A DNA stretch of 22,922 bases from an uncultured Eubacteriales bacterium (GTDB taxonomy: Bacteria > Bacillota > Clostridia > Oscillospirales > Oscillospiraceae): the NCBI GenBank assembly GCA_905210385.1, contig CAJLWS010000007.1, positions 1 to 22,922 of the forward strand, given 5' to 3'. The position numbers and the translations under genes are program-made. The number at the start of each line of letters is the position of its first letter. The first letter of the stretch is position 1. The notes under the pieces are model-generated. The model saw only the letters and a program-made list of their open reading frames with translations, searched no databases and was not told where the DNA came from. This document shows, one piece after another, positions 1 to 7,780 of the stretch.

Positions 1-52
1 GGCCGAAGGGCCCGTCTCATGCTCATTTTGATTGCCAGCGCCCGTAGAGTGC

Positions 53-1933
53 TCATTTACAGGGCACCAGGCTAAGCTGGTCCTCCTGAGTGCGCTCCAC
101 CTGATAAAGCTGTCCTCTCTGCGTCCCCTCTGGCAGAAAACCTAGTAAGGATGCCTCGCATTCCTTGAGGTATAGGTAGCCACAGTGACCGGCCTGGAGC
201 GCGGCCAGCAGCGCCTCGTAGTCCTCCTCACCCCCCTGGTTCAGATAGACATAGGAGAAAGACACCGGTGAGGCAGCGTTGGTTACGATTGGACTCATAT
301 CCTCCTGGGTCAGCACCAACAGCACCCGAGCTCCGCTCTCTTGATAGGGGACGGAGGAGATCGCGTCCAGAAAGTCCGCATAAGTGGCCTCAAAGCTCTC
401 CCGGTTCTCGATCCGGGTCTCATCCAGTTCGTCGTAGACAAACCTGCGGTATGCCTCGTTATAACTTGTACAGGCAAGTATCACCAGCGCAGCCAGCCCG
501 CCCATCAGCCATTGGCGCGCCTCCGGTAAGCGGCGCAGTACGGCCCCTGGCGCCATCCCTGTGGAGAACACCAACATCAGCATCAGAAGCCCGGTATTGG
601 CCGGCTCGCAGTACCGGCTCATCAGGGTAACCGCATTCACCGGATCAAGATACTGTGATTCATCGTAAAACATGGTAAGCTGTCCCACGGATACCACGAG
701 ATAAATCAGAAACAGGGTGCCCAGTGTGTAAAAAAGCAGGCGCTTCCCCTTTCTCTCAGGTACCGCCCCCAGCTTCCACAGGAGGAGTGCGGCGCATATC
801 AGCAAAACCACAACGGCGAACGGCGACAGGTCAATGGCCCAGGTATACTCCCGGTGAACCGGCGTGATAAAAAATGCTTGGATGTAGGACCGAAGATACC
901 CCCGGGTCAACTCCGCATCCAGGAAGGTTCCGTTGACCAGCTCAGTGAAGCGCTGGGCCGCGCGGTCAAGAAAGCCATTGGAGAGATAGCCGCTGCGCTC
1001 CATCACCCGGCAATAGACAGTCCAGCTTTGGGACAAGAGGAGTGGCACAACCAGAAGTAGTAGAGAAAATCGATACTCCCGCTTCTCCCGCAGCCACCAT
1101 ATCAGGAAGAATAAGCCGACCAGTACGCCCCAGAGCAGGCCAATGCTTTTCAGCATGGCCAGACATTCAGCAGCAACCACCAGTTCCCCTTTCCAAAATC
1201 CCACATGCTCTGCGGGGCGCATGACAGTTTTGCACAGAATCATGCCAAACAGAATGGCCATCATGGGATCCACATAGATGGACCGATAGAGTGCCGAGCT
1301 GCATACACCCGGCACGCACAGGGCGCAAAATGGGACCAGCAGCCAGGTAAAAGGCCTTCCCTTCGGATATCGTTTCCAAAACACCGTGCCTATGGAAAAG
1401 AGCATCAGGCTGCTGAAAATAAAGTATCCATAAAAGATATACTGTTCCTGGTAGCTCCCAAACAGATGGACAAACCACCACATGATCATCTGAAACATGG
1501 GGGTATAATCGCCAAACCCCTGCGCCACGTTGCTGTACTTGGCGGCAAACCCCTCCCGGTAGTATAGGCTTTTAATGTCCGGCCCCCAGAAATTATAGGC
1601 GTCCCATTCCAGAATCTGTTCTCCCCGAAGAAGCAGGCACATCCATAGCAGTAACAGGACACATCCCCAAAGGTAGGGGTCTCCCAGCTGTCGTTTCAGT
1701 TCCCGCCCTATCGTCTTCCTGCCGCCTCTTCGGATCATCCATAGAACGCAGGCCGCACCGGCCAGAGCCAGGATCCAGTCGATCAGTCCCATCAGGTTAA
1801 AAAAGGCCAGCCCGTAAAGGATCAACCCCACGGCGCACAGCAGGTATGGGGCAAGCTCTATTGGCGTCTGCCGGGTGTACCAAGCCAAGGCAAACAGGAT
1901 GCACAGCAGGGCAACTAGCGACACAACCGCCAT
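53..1933 (-). CDS. GT-C-like polytopic membrane glycosyltransferase (putative)
   Basis: A protein of about 626 residues with roughly eleven to twelve hydrophobic segments and a hydrophilic C-terminal region after about residue 500. The first large extracytoplasmic loop has an acidic EWD motif near residues 109-111 followed by YNFWGPD. This resembles the catalytic loop of GT-C enzymes, which use polyprenyl-phosphate sugars as donors outside the membrane (family knowledge). The family call rests on topology and this loop, not on a recognised full signature. The ATG at 1933 is preferred because AAAGGG lies 8 nt upstream. A GTG at 1942 would overlap the stop of the preceding GT2-GtrA gene as GTGA. 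It is the last gene of the six-gene surface locus, right behind the gene that would make and flip its donor, so it probably transfers a sugar onto an envelope polymer. It could instead be a polymerase-like or merely structural membrane protein. Confidence 0.7.
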   Translation of the reverse strand: MAVVSLVALLCILFALAWYTRQTPIELAPYLLCAVGLILYGLAFFNLMGLIDWILALAGAACVLWMIRRGGRKTIGRELKRQLGDPYLWGCVLLLLWMCLLLRGEQILEWDAYNFWGPDIKSLYYREGFAAKYSNVAQGFGDYTPMFQMIMWWFVHLFGSYQEQYIFYGYFIFSSLMLFSIGTVFWKRYPKGRPFTWLLVPFCALCVPGVCSSALYRSIYVDPMMAILFGMILCKTVMRPAEHVGFWKGELVVAAECLAMLKSIGLLWGVLVGLFFLIWWLREKREYRFSLLLLVVPLLLSQSWTVYCRVMERSGYLSNGFLDRAAQRFTELVNGTFLDAELTRGYLRSYIQAFFITPVHREYTWAIDLSPFAVVVLLICAALLLWKLGAVPERKGKRLLFYTLGTLFLIYLVVSVGQLTMFYDESQYLDPVNAVTLMSRYCEPANTGLLMLMLVFSTGMAPGAVLRRLPEARQWLMGGLAALVILACTSYNEAYRRFVYDELDETRIENRESFEATYADFLDAISSVPYQESGARVLLVLTQEDMSPIVTNAASPVSFSYVYLNQGGEEDYEALLAALQAGHCGYLYLKECEASLLGFLPEGTQRGQLYQVERTQEDQLSLVPCK

Positions 1934-1938
1934 TTCTC

Positions 1939-2982
1939 TCACCCTTTCCCGGAGACGGCCTCAGGCGCCTCCCGGAAGATAAAGCGGCGCTGGATCCAAT
2001 AGTTCACAATGAACAGCGCCGCATCCACCAGCGCCTTGGTCAAGGTCAGCGGCAAAGGCAGCGCCTGCAGTACAGTGACCGTGCCGCCGCTGGCCAGCAT
2101 TACGCACAGCCACAACAGCAGGTACTTCCAAAACTGGCTCCGGGTACGCTTGCGCACTTGAAAGCTCCAGACCTGGTTCAGTTTAAAGTTTATATAGCCT
2201 GACGCGCAGCGGGACAGGATGGTAGACACCATGATACCCAACCGCATGGAAAACAGGGTAAAGAGCAGCAGATCCACTCCGCATCCGATCAGGGAGGAGG
2301 CAGCATACTTCAAGGGCCGCTGATAGATCCGCGCGCTGTCTACCACAGTACGGAAGTGAGACCCCCGGTTATTGTCCTCATACACCGTCTGAATTGGAAC
2401 CATCTCCAAGGGGTAGTGGGCGGCCACCACGTGGGTGAGCATATTGGTCTCATACTCATACCGTTCTCCAGGCAGGTCCAACAGCTGGCCAAGCAGCTCC
2501 CGGGGCAGTCCCCGCAATCCCGTCTGGGTGTCCGAACAGTCCAGGCCAGTGGAAATGCGCAGGAAAAAAGAGGTGATCCGATTGCCCATCCGAGATTTCC
2601 AGGGCACCTGATCCCCGGTAAAATCCCGGATGCCCATCACAAAAGGATGCCCCTCCCCGGACAGGGCCTGGGCTACCCGTCGGATATCCTCCGGCAAGTG
2701 CTGTCCGTCTCCATCCGCTGTAACCACCCCAGACAGGGCTGGGAATTGCTCCAGCGCCGTGCGGATCCCAGTCTTCAGCGCCGCACCCTTTCCCCGATTG
2801 ACATCGTGGTAAACCACCACCGCTCCCAGCGCCGCCACCTCACGGAAGATCTGTTGATAGTTGGGCCCGGAGCCGTCGTCCACCACCACGATGTCGGCAA
2901 GTCCTTCCCTCAGGCACCCTTGGACCACTTGGGACAAATGCTGGTCCGGACACAGGGAAGGGATCAAAACAACTGTACTCAA
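1939..2982 (-). CDS. GT2 glycosyltransferase fused to GtrA-like flippase domain
   Basis: A 347-residue two-domain protein. Residues 1 to about 215 are a family 2 glycosyltransferase of the dolichyl/undecaprenyl-phosphate sugar synthase type, with VVDDGSG (33-39), the metal-binding DGD in ADGDGQH (89-95) and QTGLRG (153-158). Residues about 223-337 are a GtrA-like domain with four membrane segments, opening LKYAASSLIG. By family knowledge the GT2 part makes an undecaprenyl-phosphate monosaccharide on the inner face, and GtrA domains are linked to its flipping outward. The fusion puts both steps in one chain. The start is a TTG at 2982 with AGGAGG 5 nt upstream, 29 nt after the FkbH-type gene. 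Its stop overlaps a GTG possible start of the GT-C-like gene, which implies translational coupling. The sugar cannot be read from the sequence. Confidence 0.9.
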   Translation of the reverse strand: MSTVVLIPSLCPDQHLSQVVQGCLREGLADIVVVDDGSGPNYQQIFREVAALGAVVVYHDVNRGKGAALKTGIRTALEQFPALSGVVTADGDGQHLPEDIRRVAQALSGEGHPFVMGIRDFTGDQVPWKSRMGNRITSFFLRISTGLDCSDTQTGLRGLPRELLGQLLDLPGERYEYETNMLTHVVAAHYPLEMVPIQTVYEDNNRGSHFRTVVDSARIYQRPLKYAASSLIGCGVDLLLFTLFSMRLGIMVSTILSRCASGYINFKLNQVWSFQVRKRTRSQFWKYLLLWLCVMLASGGTVTVLQALPLPLTLTKALVDAALFIVNYWIQRRFIFREAPEAVSGKG

Positions 2983-3011
2983 TGGCCCCTCCTTTCCGGC
3001 GGCCGCCCGTG

Positions 3012-4061
3012 CTACACGTCGTCGGCGCCTGAGGTGTCTACCGCAAGATAGGGCGGGAAGGGGATGGGCTCATCCTTCGCATACTCCAAAAGGAGGTTGG
3101 GTCCGTTCTCCTCTACCTCCTCAAACCCCGCCAGCTTATAGGTGATATACATGATCCTGTTGTGTTCTGTTTCAAAAAATTCCGCTTGCAGCCGCTTTCC
3201 CTCCGCCTGAGCCAGCTGGGTGGCGTAGGCCAACAGGGCCGAGCCAATTCCCCTGGTCATCACCCGGCAGGAGACAATGAGCAGCTTCAGGCGCAGCACC
3301 TGCTCCTGCCGCTCCAGCAGCAGCAGACCCACCTTGCCGCTGTCCCCGTAGCTGTCCCGGAGCCCGCAGATGCGAAAGATATGGTCAGGGGAGCGGGAGA
3401 GGGCCAACAGCTCCTCATAGGAATAGGTATATCCTGTGGAATTGAGCTGGTGGGTACGTACCGTCAACTCCTCCACCCGCCGCAGATCTGCCTCTGTCAC
3501 CCGGGAAATATCCATATGCATGTCCAGCGTAGCCAGAAACTCCTCCGCGCTCCCTCCAAAGGACTGCTCTGCCGCCTGGCGGTTCAGGTCCGCCTGGTAC
3601 ATCTGCCGGCGGTGGGCCGAGTCCTGGGTGATGAAGCGCACCGTGAATTCCGGCAGGTCGGTCAGCCCCGCCGCCTGGTCCGCGTCATAGGCACGCACCT
3701 TGGGGTGGGCAAAGCGCACCTCGTCCCGCTCAAAGGGGTTGTCGTCCACGAAGGCCACCGCCTCCGGTTTGAGGTTCAGGGTGGTCAGGATCGTCTGCAC
3801 CGAACCGGACTTGTGGTCCCAGGATATCTGGGGACAGAGAAAGTAGTCGGCCAGGCCGAACTCCTCCAGCTTCTTCATCGCGCTGCCAGCGTCATTCTTG
3901 GAGGCGATGGACTGGATGATTCCCCGCCGGTCCAGCTCCCGGATGGTGTCCGCCACACCGGGGCGCAGCGCTCCCGCGCCTCCTTCGGACAAGGTGCCCT
4001 CCCAGATGGTCCCGTCCAGATCCCAGATCACACATTTGACCTGGGTCGGTTTGTCCGCCAT
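3012..4061 (-). CDS. FkbH-type HAD-IIIC phosphatase/glyceryltransferase with GNAT-like C-terminal half
   Basis: A 349-residue protein. The N-terminal HAD domain has DLDGT (14-18) and the FVDDNPFERDEVR motif (104-116) typical of the FkbH family. The C-terminal half has a GNAT-like fold signature and the conserved SCRVMTRG segment, with Cys265 in the position of the cysteine that carries the glyceryl unit in characterised members. Known FkbH-type enzymes take D-1,3-bisphosphoglycerate, remove phosphate and load D-glycerate as a thioester onto an acyl carrier protein, as in tetronate and methoxymalonyl-ACP pathways. Here the partner is the ACP gene directly upstream. The ATG at 4061 is chosen because GGGAGG lies 8 nt upstream. 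A GTG at 4070 would overlap the ACP stop. It ends in TAG. No polyketide synthase is nearby, so the acyl group is more likely passed to the MBOAT enzyme for surface modification (inference). Confidence 0.9.
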   Translation of the reverse strand: MADKPTQVKCVIWDLDGTIWEGTLSEGGAGALRPGVADTIRELDRRGIIQSIASKNDAGSAMKKLEEFGLADYFLCPQISWDHKSGSVQTILTTLNLKPEAVAFVDDNPFERDEVRFAHPKVRAYDADQAAGLTDLPEFTVRFITQDSAHRRQMYQADLNRQAAEQSFGGSAEEFLATLDMHMDISRVTEADLRRVEELTVRTHQLNSTGYTYSYEELLALSRSPDHIFRICGLRDSYGDSGKVGLLLLERQEQVLRLKLLIVSCRVMTRGIGSALLAYATQLAQAEGKRLQAEFFETEHNRIMYITYKLAGFEEVEENGPNLLLEYAKDEPIPFPPYLAVDTSGADDV

Positions 4062-4066
4062 GCCGG

Positions 4067-4318
4067 TCACCTCCCGCTGCTTAGCCGCTGGTGGACCAGC
4101 TCGGCCATGGCGTTGATGGTGTGGAAGTTGGCCTCCGTGATGTCCTTCCGGCCCAGCTTGATGTGAAATTCCTTCTCGATGAACTGAACGATCTGAAGGG
4201 CAAACAGGGAAGTGATATACTTGCTCTTGAACAGCTCGGTGTCATACTCCAGCCCGTCCGCCTTCTTCAGTTTGGTAAGGAACTGGTAGATCCGCTCCTT
4301 GATTTCCTGCTGCTCCAT
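4067..4318 (-). CDS. Acyl carrier protein
   Basis: An 83-residue acidic-to-neutral helical protein of ACP length. The probable phosphopantetheine-bearing serine is Ser37 in YITSLFALQIVQFIEKEF (34-51). The usual Asp before this Ser is replaced by Thr (TSL instead of DSL), a variation I associate with carrier proteins that pair with FkbH enzymes rather than with fatty-acid synthase. AGGAGG lies 9 nt before the ATG. The gene follows the SGNH-NodB gene by 29 nt and is coupled to the FkbH gene. By position it corresponds to DltC: it would carry the acyl thioester made by FkbH to the membrane acyltransferase. The divergent phosphopantetheinyl transferase gene could supply its prosthetic group. Confidence 0.88.
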   Translation of the reverse strand: MEQQEIKERIYQFLTKLKKADGLEYDTELFKSKYITSLFALQIVQFIEKEFHIKLGRKDITEANFHTINAMAELVHQRLSSGR

Positions 4319-4347
4319 CTGAGATTACCTCCTCATATCTGTTTCTG

Positions 4348-6195
4348 CTACGCGATCTGCCGTAAATAGGTTTCCATTCGCTCCAGCAGTTCCTGCGCTG
4401 TCAGTTCGCCCTCCACCGTGATGCGCCGCAGTTGGAAGAGGGATTGATCCGCCCCTTTCAGCAACTGGTTGACTCCGCTCTGTGTGGTCACTGTCACCCG
4501 GACGCCCAGCTCCTGGAGCACCACCTCAGACAGGGAGGAGCACAGGCCGTTGGGATAGGTATACACCGGGCACACCTCCCCCATCACCGCTTCCAGTTGT
4601 TCCACCGCCGTCTGATAGTCCTGGGTAAGGGCCCCAATATAGGCCTGCTCACTTTCCCCCTCCATCTGGAGTACTCCCTGCCGGCAATCCTCCCCGTCCA
4701 GGGAGGCCACCTGATGCATGTCGTAGCTGTGTGTGGTCAGGGTGAGCACCCCCTTTTCCACCCAGGGCAGGGCGTCCTCCAGGGAAAAGTGGGGGAGGAT
4801 GGGCTCGCCGGTGTCCTTATAGGTATCCGCTCCGATAGACACTCCGATCACCGCGATATTGGCGATAAACCCATACTCCTCCAGCAGGGGGGCGGCCAGA
4901 TCCAGGTTGTTCTGATAGCCATCGTCGATGGTAATCACTACCGGCTTGTCCGGCAGGTCCGTCCCCCGGGTGACGAAGTCGATGAGCTGCTGATAGGTCA
5001 CGCTGGTGTAGCCTGCCTCCCGCAGGGCTTGCAACTGGGCCTCAAACTCAGAGGCAAGCACTGTGGTCCCGCTGACCTCCTCCTCATTCTCCGTAAAAGA
5101 GTGGTACATCAGGATAGCCACATCGGCGGTAGACCGCTCACTGTCCCCGGCCTGCGTATAGGCCGCCTCTATCACCTGCTCCACATTGTCTGCCGTGGTC
5201 AAGGCGCCAAACCCCTCGGGCACATAGACGGAGTCATCGTCAAACAGGGTTGCCAGCACCATCTCGCCGACGCTGTTGCGGAAGTGCTGCACATCGTAGA
5301 AGTACCGCAGATCCCCATTGACGCTGTTATAGCCCCAAAAAGCGTAAAAGTCGTCGATCTGGGTTGCCCGGCTCCAGAACTCCTCCACCCCCTCTCGGGG
5401 ATAGGCGGAAAACTCCACTTCAGAAACCGGAACGCCCACCATGGTAAAATCAACCCCGTTTTGATCACACAGATCCTTGATTTCCTGGATGGCGGCGATG
5501 GCCTCATCAATATAGTTCATCTGGCACGCACCCATGGTGGTGGCCATCCCTTCATAGGCCAGGTAGCTGGCAAGGTCGTTGATAGGGGAGGAGTCCCGCA
5601 GGGTCTTGTCATACACCCCAGTTTCCGGCACATAGACGGTGGAATCGTCCGGCAGATAGCCGGCGCTGAATCGGCTCACCACCTTATCCCAGGCATAGCT
5701 CAGGTTGGAAAAGAGGTAACGGCCATAGAACAGCAAACCGTTCTCCCCGCACACCTTCCCGTGCATGGCCTGGCGCAGATCGGATTGGGAGCCCTCGTTG
5801 TAGAGATTGGCGCACTCCGGGTCAATGGTGAGGATGATGTTCTCCACCTTATAGTTTTCCACCAGGTACGCGGCCAGCTGAGCCTCGTCCAGCAGATCCC
5901 CGCCGTACCAGGTCATATTGTACCAGCTGTCTCCGGTATAGTCATTGAGCTGATCCACGCTGAGGGAGGATGCCTTGGAGCTGCCGATTACATAGGAGTC
6001 GTAGCTCTCATAGTGCTGGTCCAGATAGGCGATCTTGGCCACTCTGGGGTTCTGGGTCATGTCATAGGCGTACCACTGGAAAAAATGGTCTCCGAATACA
6101 CCAAAGGGATCAATCACCACGTTACAGGCTGCCAGCAGGACCACTCCCCCCAGCACAGCCGCCAGGAATACCAAAATCCACTTTTTGACGCTCAT
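4348..6195 (-). CDS. Membrane-anchored SGNH-like (DltD/AlgJ-type) protein fused to NodB polysaccharide deacetylase
   Basis: A 615-residue exported protein. Residues 4-24 are a signal/anchor ending in a lipobox-like LLAAC (Cys24), so it may be a lipoprotein. Residues about 25-340 look like the SGNH-hydrolase-like partner of MBOAT enzymes: GSSKAS (71-76) would carry the catalytic serine and DVQH (301-304) the Asp and His. Residues about 357-615 are a polysaccharide deacetylase domain opening with ILMYHS, with TIDDG (422-426), HSYDMH (489-494) and YTYPNG (545-550) matching the catalytic Asp, the metal-binding His pair and motif 3. The ATG at 6195 has AAGGAG 6 nt upstream. A 66-codon upstream extension would run into the MBOAT gene and lacks export features at its start, so I reject it. 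Together with the MBOAT it probably acts on an extracytoplasmic polymer, acylating and possibly removing N-acetyl groups. The fusion of the two domains is unusual. Confidence 0.85.
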   Translation of the reverse strand: MSVKKWILVFLAAVLGGVVLLAACNVVIDPFGVFGDHFFQWYAYDMTQNPRVAKIAYLDQHYESYDSYVIGSSKASSLSVDQLNDYTGDSWYNMTWYGGDLLDEAQLAAYLVENYKVENIILTIDPECANLYNEGSQSDLRQAMHGKVCGENGLLFYGRYLFSNLSYAWDKVVSRFSAGYLPDDSTVYVPETGVYDKTLRDSSPINDLASYLAYEGMATTMGACQMNYIDEAIAAIQEIKDLCDQNGVDFTMVGVPVSEVEFSAYPREGVEEFWSRATQIDDFYAFWGYNSVNGDLRYFYDVQHFRNSVGEMVLATLFDDDSVYVPEGFGALTTADNVEQVIEAAYTQAGDSERSTADVAILMYHSFTENEEEVSGTTVLASEFEAQLQALREAGYTSVTYQQLIDFVTRGTDLPDKPVVITIDDGYQNNLDLAAPLLEEYGFIANIAVIGVSIGADTYKDTGEPILPHFSLEDALPWVEKGVLTLTTHSYDMHQVASLDGEDCRQGVLQMEGESEQAYIGALTQDYQTAVEQLEAVMGEVCPVYTYPNGLCSSLSEVVLQELGVRVTVTTQSGVNQLLKGADQSLFQLRRITVEGELTAQELLERMETYLRQIA

Positions 6196-6221
6196 AGCAT
6201 GCTCCTTTGTGGGCGCGAAGC

Positions 6222-7643
6222 TCAGAAATTGAAGTAGAGGAAGCTGGACACCTGGCTCATGTTGAACAGGGAGACAGCCAGCAACAGGCCGCACCACACC
6301 CCATCCCTCACGGAGAAGCTCTTTTTCTCCATGATCCCGTTTGAGTTGGGCAGGCAGAAGGTGATCACCGCCGAAACCGCAAGGACGGCGCACAGGGCAA
6401 TGTGGTCTCCGGCAAAATTCAGGGCGCTGGCCAGCAGTCCGGCCGGGTCGGACCAGGCCGCCAAGGAAAACATCCTGCCATAGATCACCGCCGCCTGGCT
6501 CAGTCCTGTGCAGTCAAACAGCACCCGGATCAACACCGAGCAAAAAAAGGTCAGCCCCACCCCCAGCGCCGCCGGCAGTGGCTTGCACATCTTCAGCGCC
6601 CTCAGGTTTGCCAGGCAGACCAGTGCACCGTTAACCAGTCCCCAGGCAATGAAATGCCATCCGGCGCCATGCCAGATCCCGGACACGGCGAATGTGGCCA
6701 TCACCGCCAGGATCAGTTTCCCCACTCCGTCACCAAAGTGAAAAATATTGTCGAACACATACTCGTTGAAAAACCGGGAAATCGTGATGTTCCACCGCCG
6801 CCAGAAAGAGGCGAAGTCCCGGGCCTTGTAAGGAGAATCAAAGTTGATAGGCAGGTGGATGCCGAAGAAGCAACCCAAGCCCCGGGCCATGTCAATATAT
6901 CCAGAAAAGTCAAAGTAGTAGGCAAACGTGTAGCACAGCACCCCCACCCAGGCCTCCACCGTGGTTGCCGCCGCCACATCACCACCATAAAACGAGGTTG
7001 CGAAGTCAATCATGGGATTGGCCAGAAGAACCTTCTTCCCGCAGCCGATGGAGAAGAGCATAATCCCCCGGCAAATATCTTCAGGGGAGAACTTCAACAG
7101 CGCATCTCCGCAGATCTGAGGAAGGATCTCCTCCTCCTTGGCCACCGGACCCACCGTCAGGTGGGGGAAGAAGCTGATAAAAAGGGTATAGTCCAGAAAG
7201 GATGCATATCCGCATTCCCCCCGGTAGAAGGTAACGGTATACATAAGAATCTGAAAGGTAAAAAAGGAAATGCCAATGGGCAGGATGGTAGACAGCAGCG
7301 GAATCTGCACGCCGAAAACCAGGTTGACATTTTCCAGAAAGAAGTTGGCGTACTTAAAATAACCCAGCAGGCCCAGGTTCCACACCACCGCCGCCCACAG
7401 CAGTAAGCGGCGGGGTACCGGCCGCTGAGTTCGATGCATGGCGGAAACGATCAGATAGTTGAGTAGCACAGTGCCGGCAAAGCCCAGCACAAACTCCGGC
7501 TGCCCCAATGCATAAAAGGCCAGGGAAGCCAAGACCAAAAATCCTTTTACCGCCGCGGCTTTCTTCCACTGGCGCAACAGGTGAAAGCCCAGCAGCACAA
7601 CTGGGAAAAACAAAAAAATGAATTGATAGGAGGAAAAGATCAT
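6222..7643 (-). CDS. MBOAT family O-acyltransferase (DltB/AlgI-like)
   Basis: A 473-residue polytopic membrane protein that starts MIFSSYQFIFLFFP, the usual opening of AlgI/DltB-type MBOAT proteins, and has the usual length. Signature segments include FDFSGYIDMA (244-253), FWRRWNITISRFF (280-292) and SGIWHGAGWH (321-330), with His325 as the likely catalytic histidine. Family members move acyl groups across or at the membrane onto extracellular polymers. DltB takes D-alanine from the DltC carrier, and AlgI works in alginate acetylation with SGNH partners. Here a carrier protein, an acyl-loading enzyme and an SGNH-like protein follow in the same transcription unit, so the donor is probably the acyl-ACP. 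It is the first gene of the six-gene unit, 26 nt before the SGNH-NodB gene. The Shine-Dalgarno sequence before the ATG at 7643 is weak. Confidence 0.93.
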   Translation of the reverse strand: MIFSSYQFIFLFFPVVLLGFHLLRQWKKAAAVKGFLVLASLAFYALGQPEFVLGFAGTVLLNYLIVSAMHRTQRPVPRRLLLWAAVVWNLGLLGYFKYANFFLENVNLVFGVQIPLLSTILPIGISFFTFQILMYTVTFYRGECGYASFLDYTLFISFFPHLTVGPVAKEEEILPQICGDALLKFSPEDICRGIMLFSIGCGKKVLLANPMIDFATSFYGGDVAAATTVEAWVGVLCYTFAYYFDFSGYIDMARGLGCFFGIHLPINFDSPYKARDFASFWRRWNITISRFFNEYVFDNIFHFGDGVGKLILAVMATFAVSGIWHGAGWHFIAWGLVNGALVCLANLRALKMCKPLPAALGVGLTFFCSVLIRVLFDCTGLSQAAVIYGRMFSLAAWSDPAGLLASALNFAGDHIALCAVLAVSAVITFCLPNSNGIMEKKSFSVRDGVWCGLLLAVSLFNMSQVSSFLYFNF

Positions 7644-7665
7644 AGGTAAGCGTCCGCTCTTTCCA

Positions 7666-7694
7666 TTTACAGTTTCGGGGTTTCCTGCTATGAT
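7666..7694 (+). promoter_or_regulatory. Sigma-A-type promoter for the PPTase gene
   Basis: TTTACA at 7666-7671 and TATGAT at 7689-7694 are separated by exactly 17 nt. Each differs from the sigma-A consensus at one base. Transcription would start near 7701 and give a leader of about 80 nt before the GTG start at 7781. The intergenic region between the divergent MBOAT and PPTase genes is only 137 bp, so both units could share regulation. Confidence 0.65.
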
Positions 7695-7738
7695 ACAATA
7701 CGTAGGAAGGACAGAGCCTTGGCCCTTGGTCAGGGCGT

Positions 7739-7768
7739 TTTATTCCATCGCGACTCATCATATGGCAA
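7739..7768 (-). promoter_or_regulatory. Candidate sigma-A promoter for the surface-modification operon
   Basis: On the minus strand TTGCCA (7768-7763) is followed after 18 nt by AATAAA (7744-7739), a fair match to sigma-A elements. It would give a leader of roughly 90 nt before the MBOAT start. The -10 match is only 4 of 6, so the call is weak. It faces the better-matched promoter of the divergent PPTase gene. Confidence 0.3.
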
Positions 7769-7780
7769 GGAGGGGCATGC

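Noticed and set aside
4432..6237. A 601-codon open frame on the plus strand
   Set aside because: It lies antisense to the SGNH-NodB gene, has no recognisable domain, and its His/Gly/Leu-rich composition fits a shadow frame of GC-rich coding DNA.
6196..6393. A 66-codon N-terminal extension of the SGNH-NodB protein
   Set aside because: It overlaps the MBOAT gene, has no ribosome binding site support, and would bury the signal/lipobox sequence that starts at the ATG at 6195.
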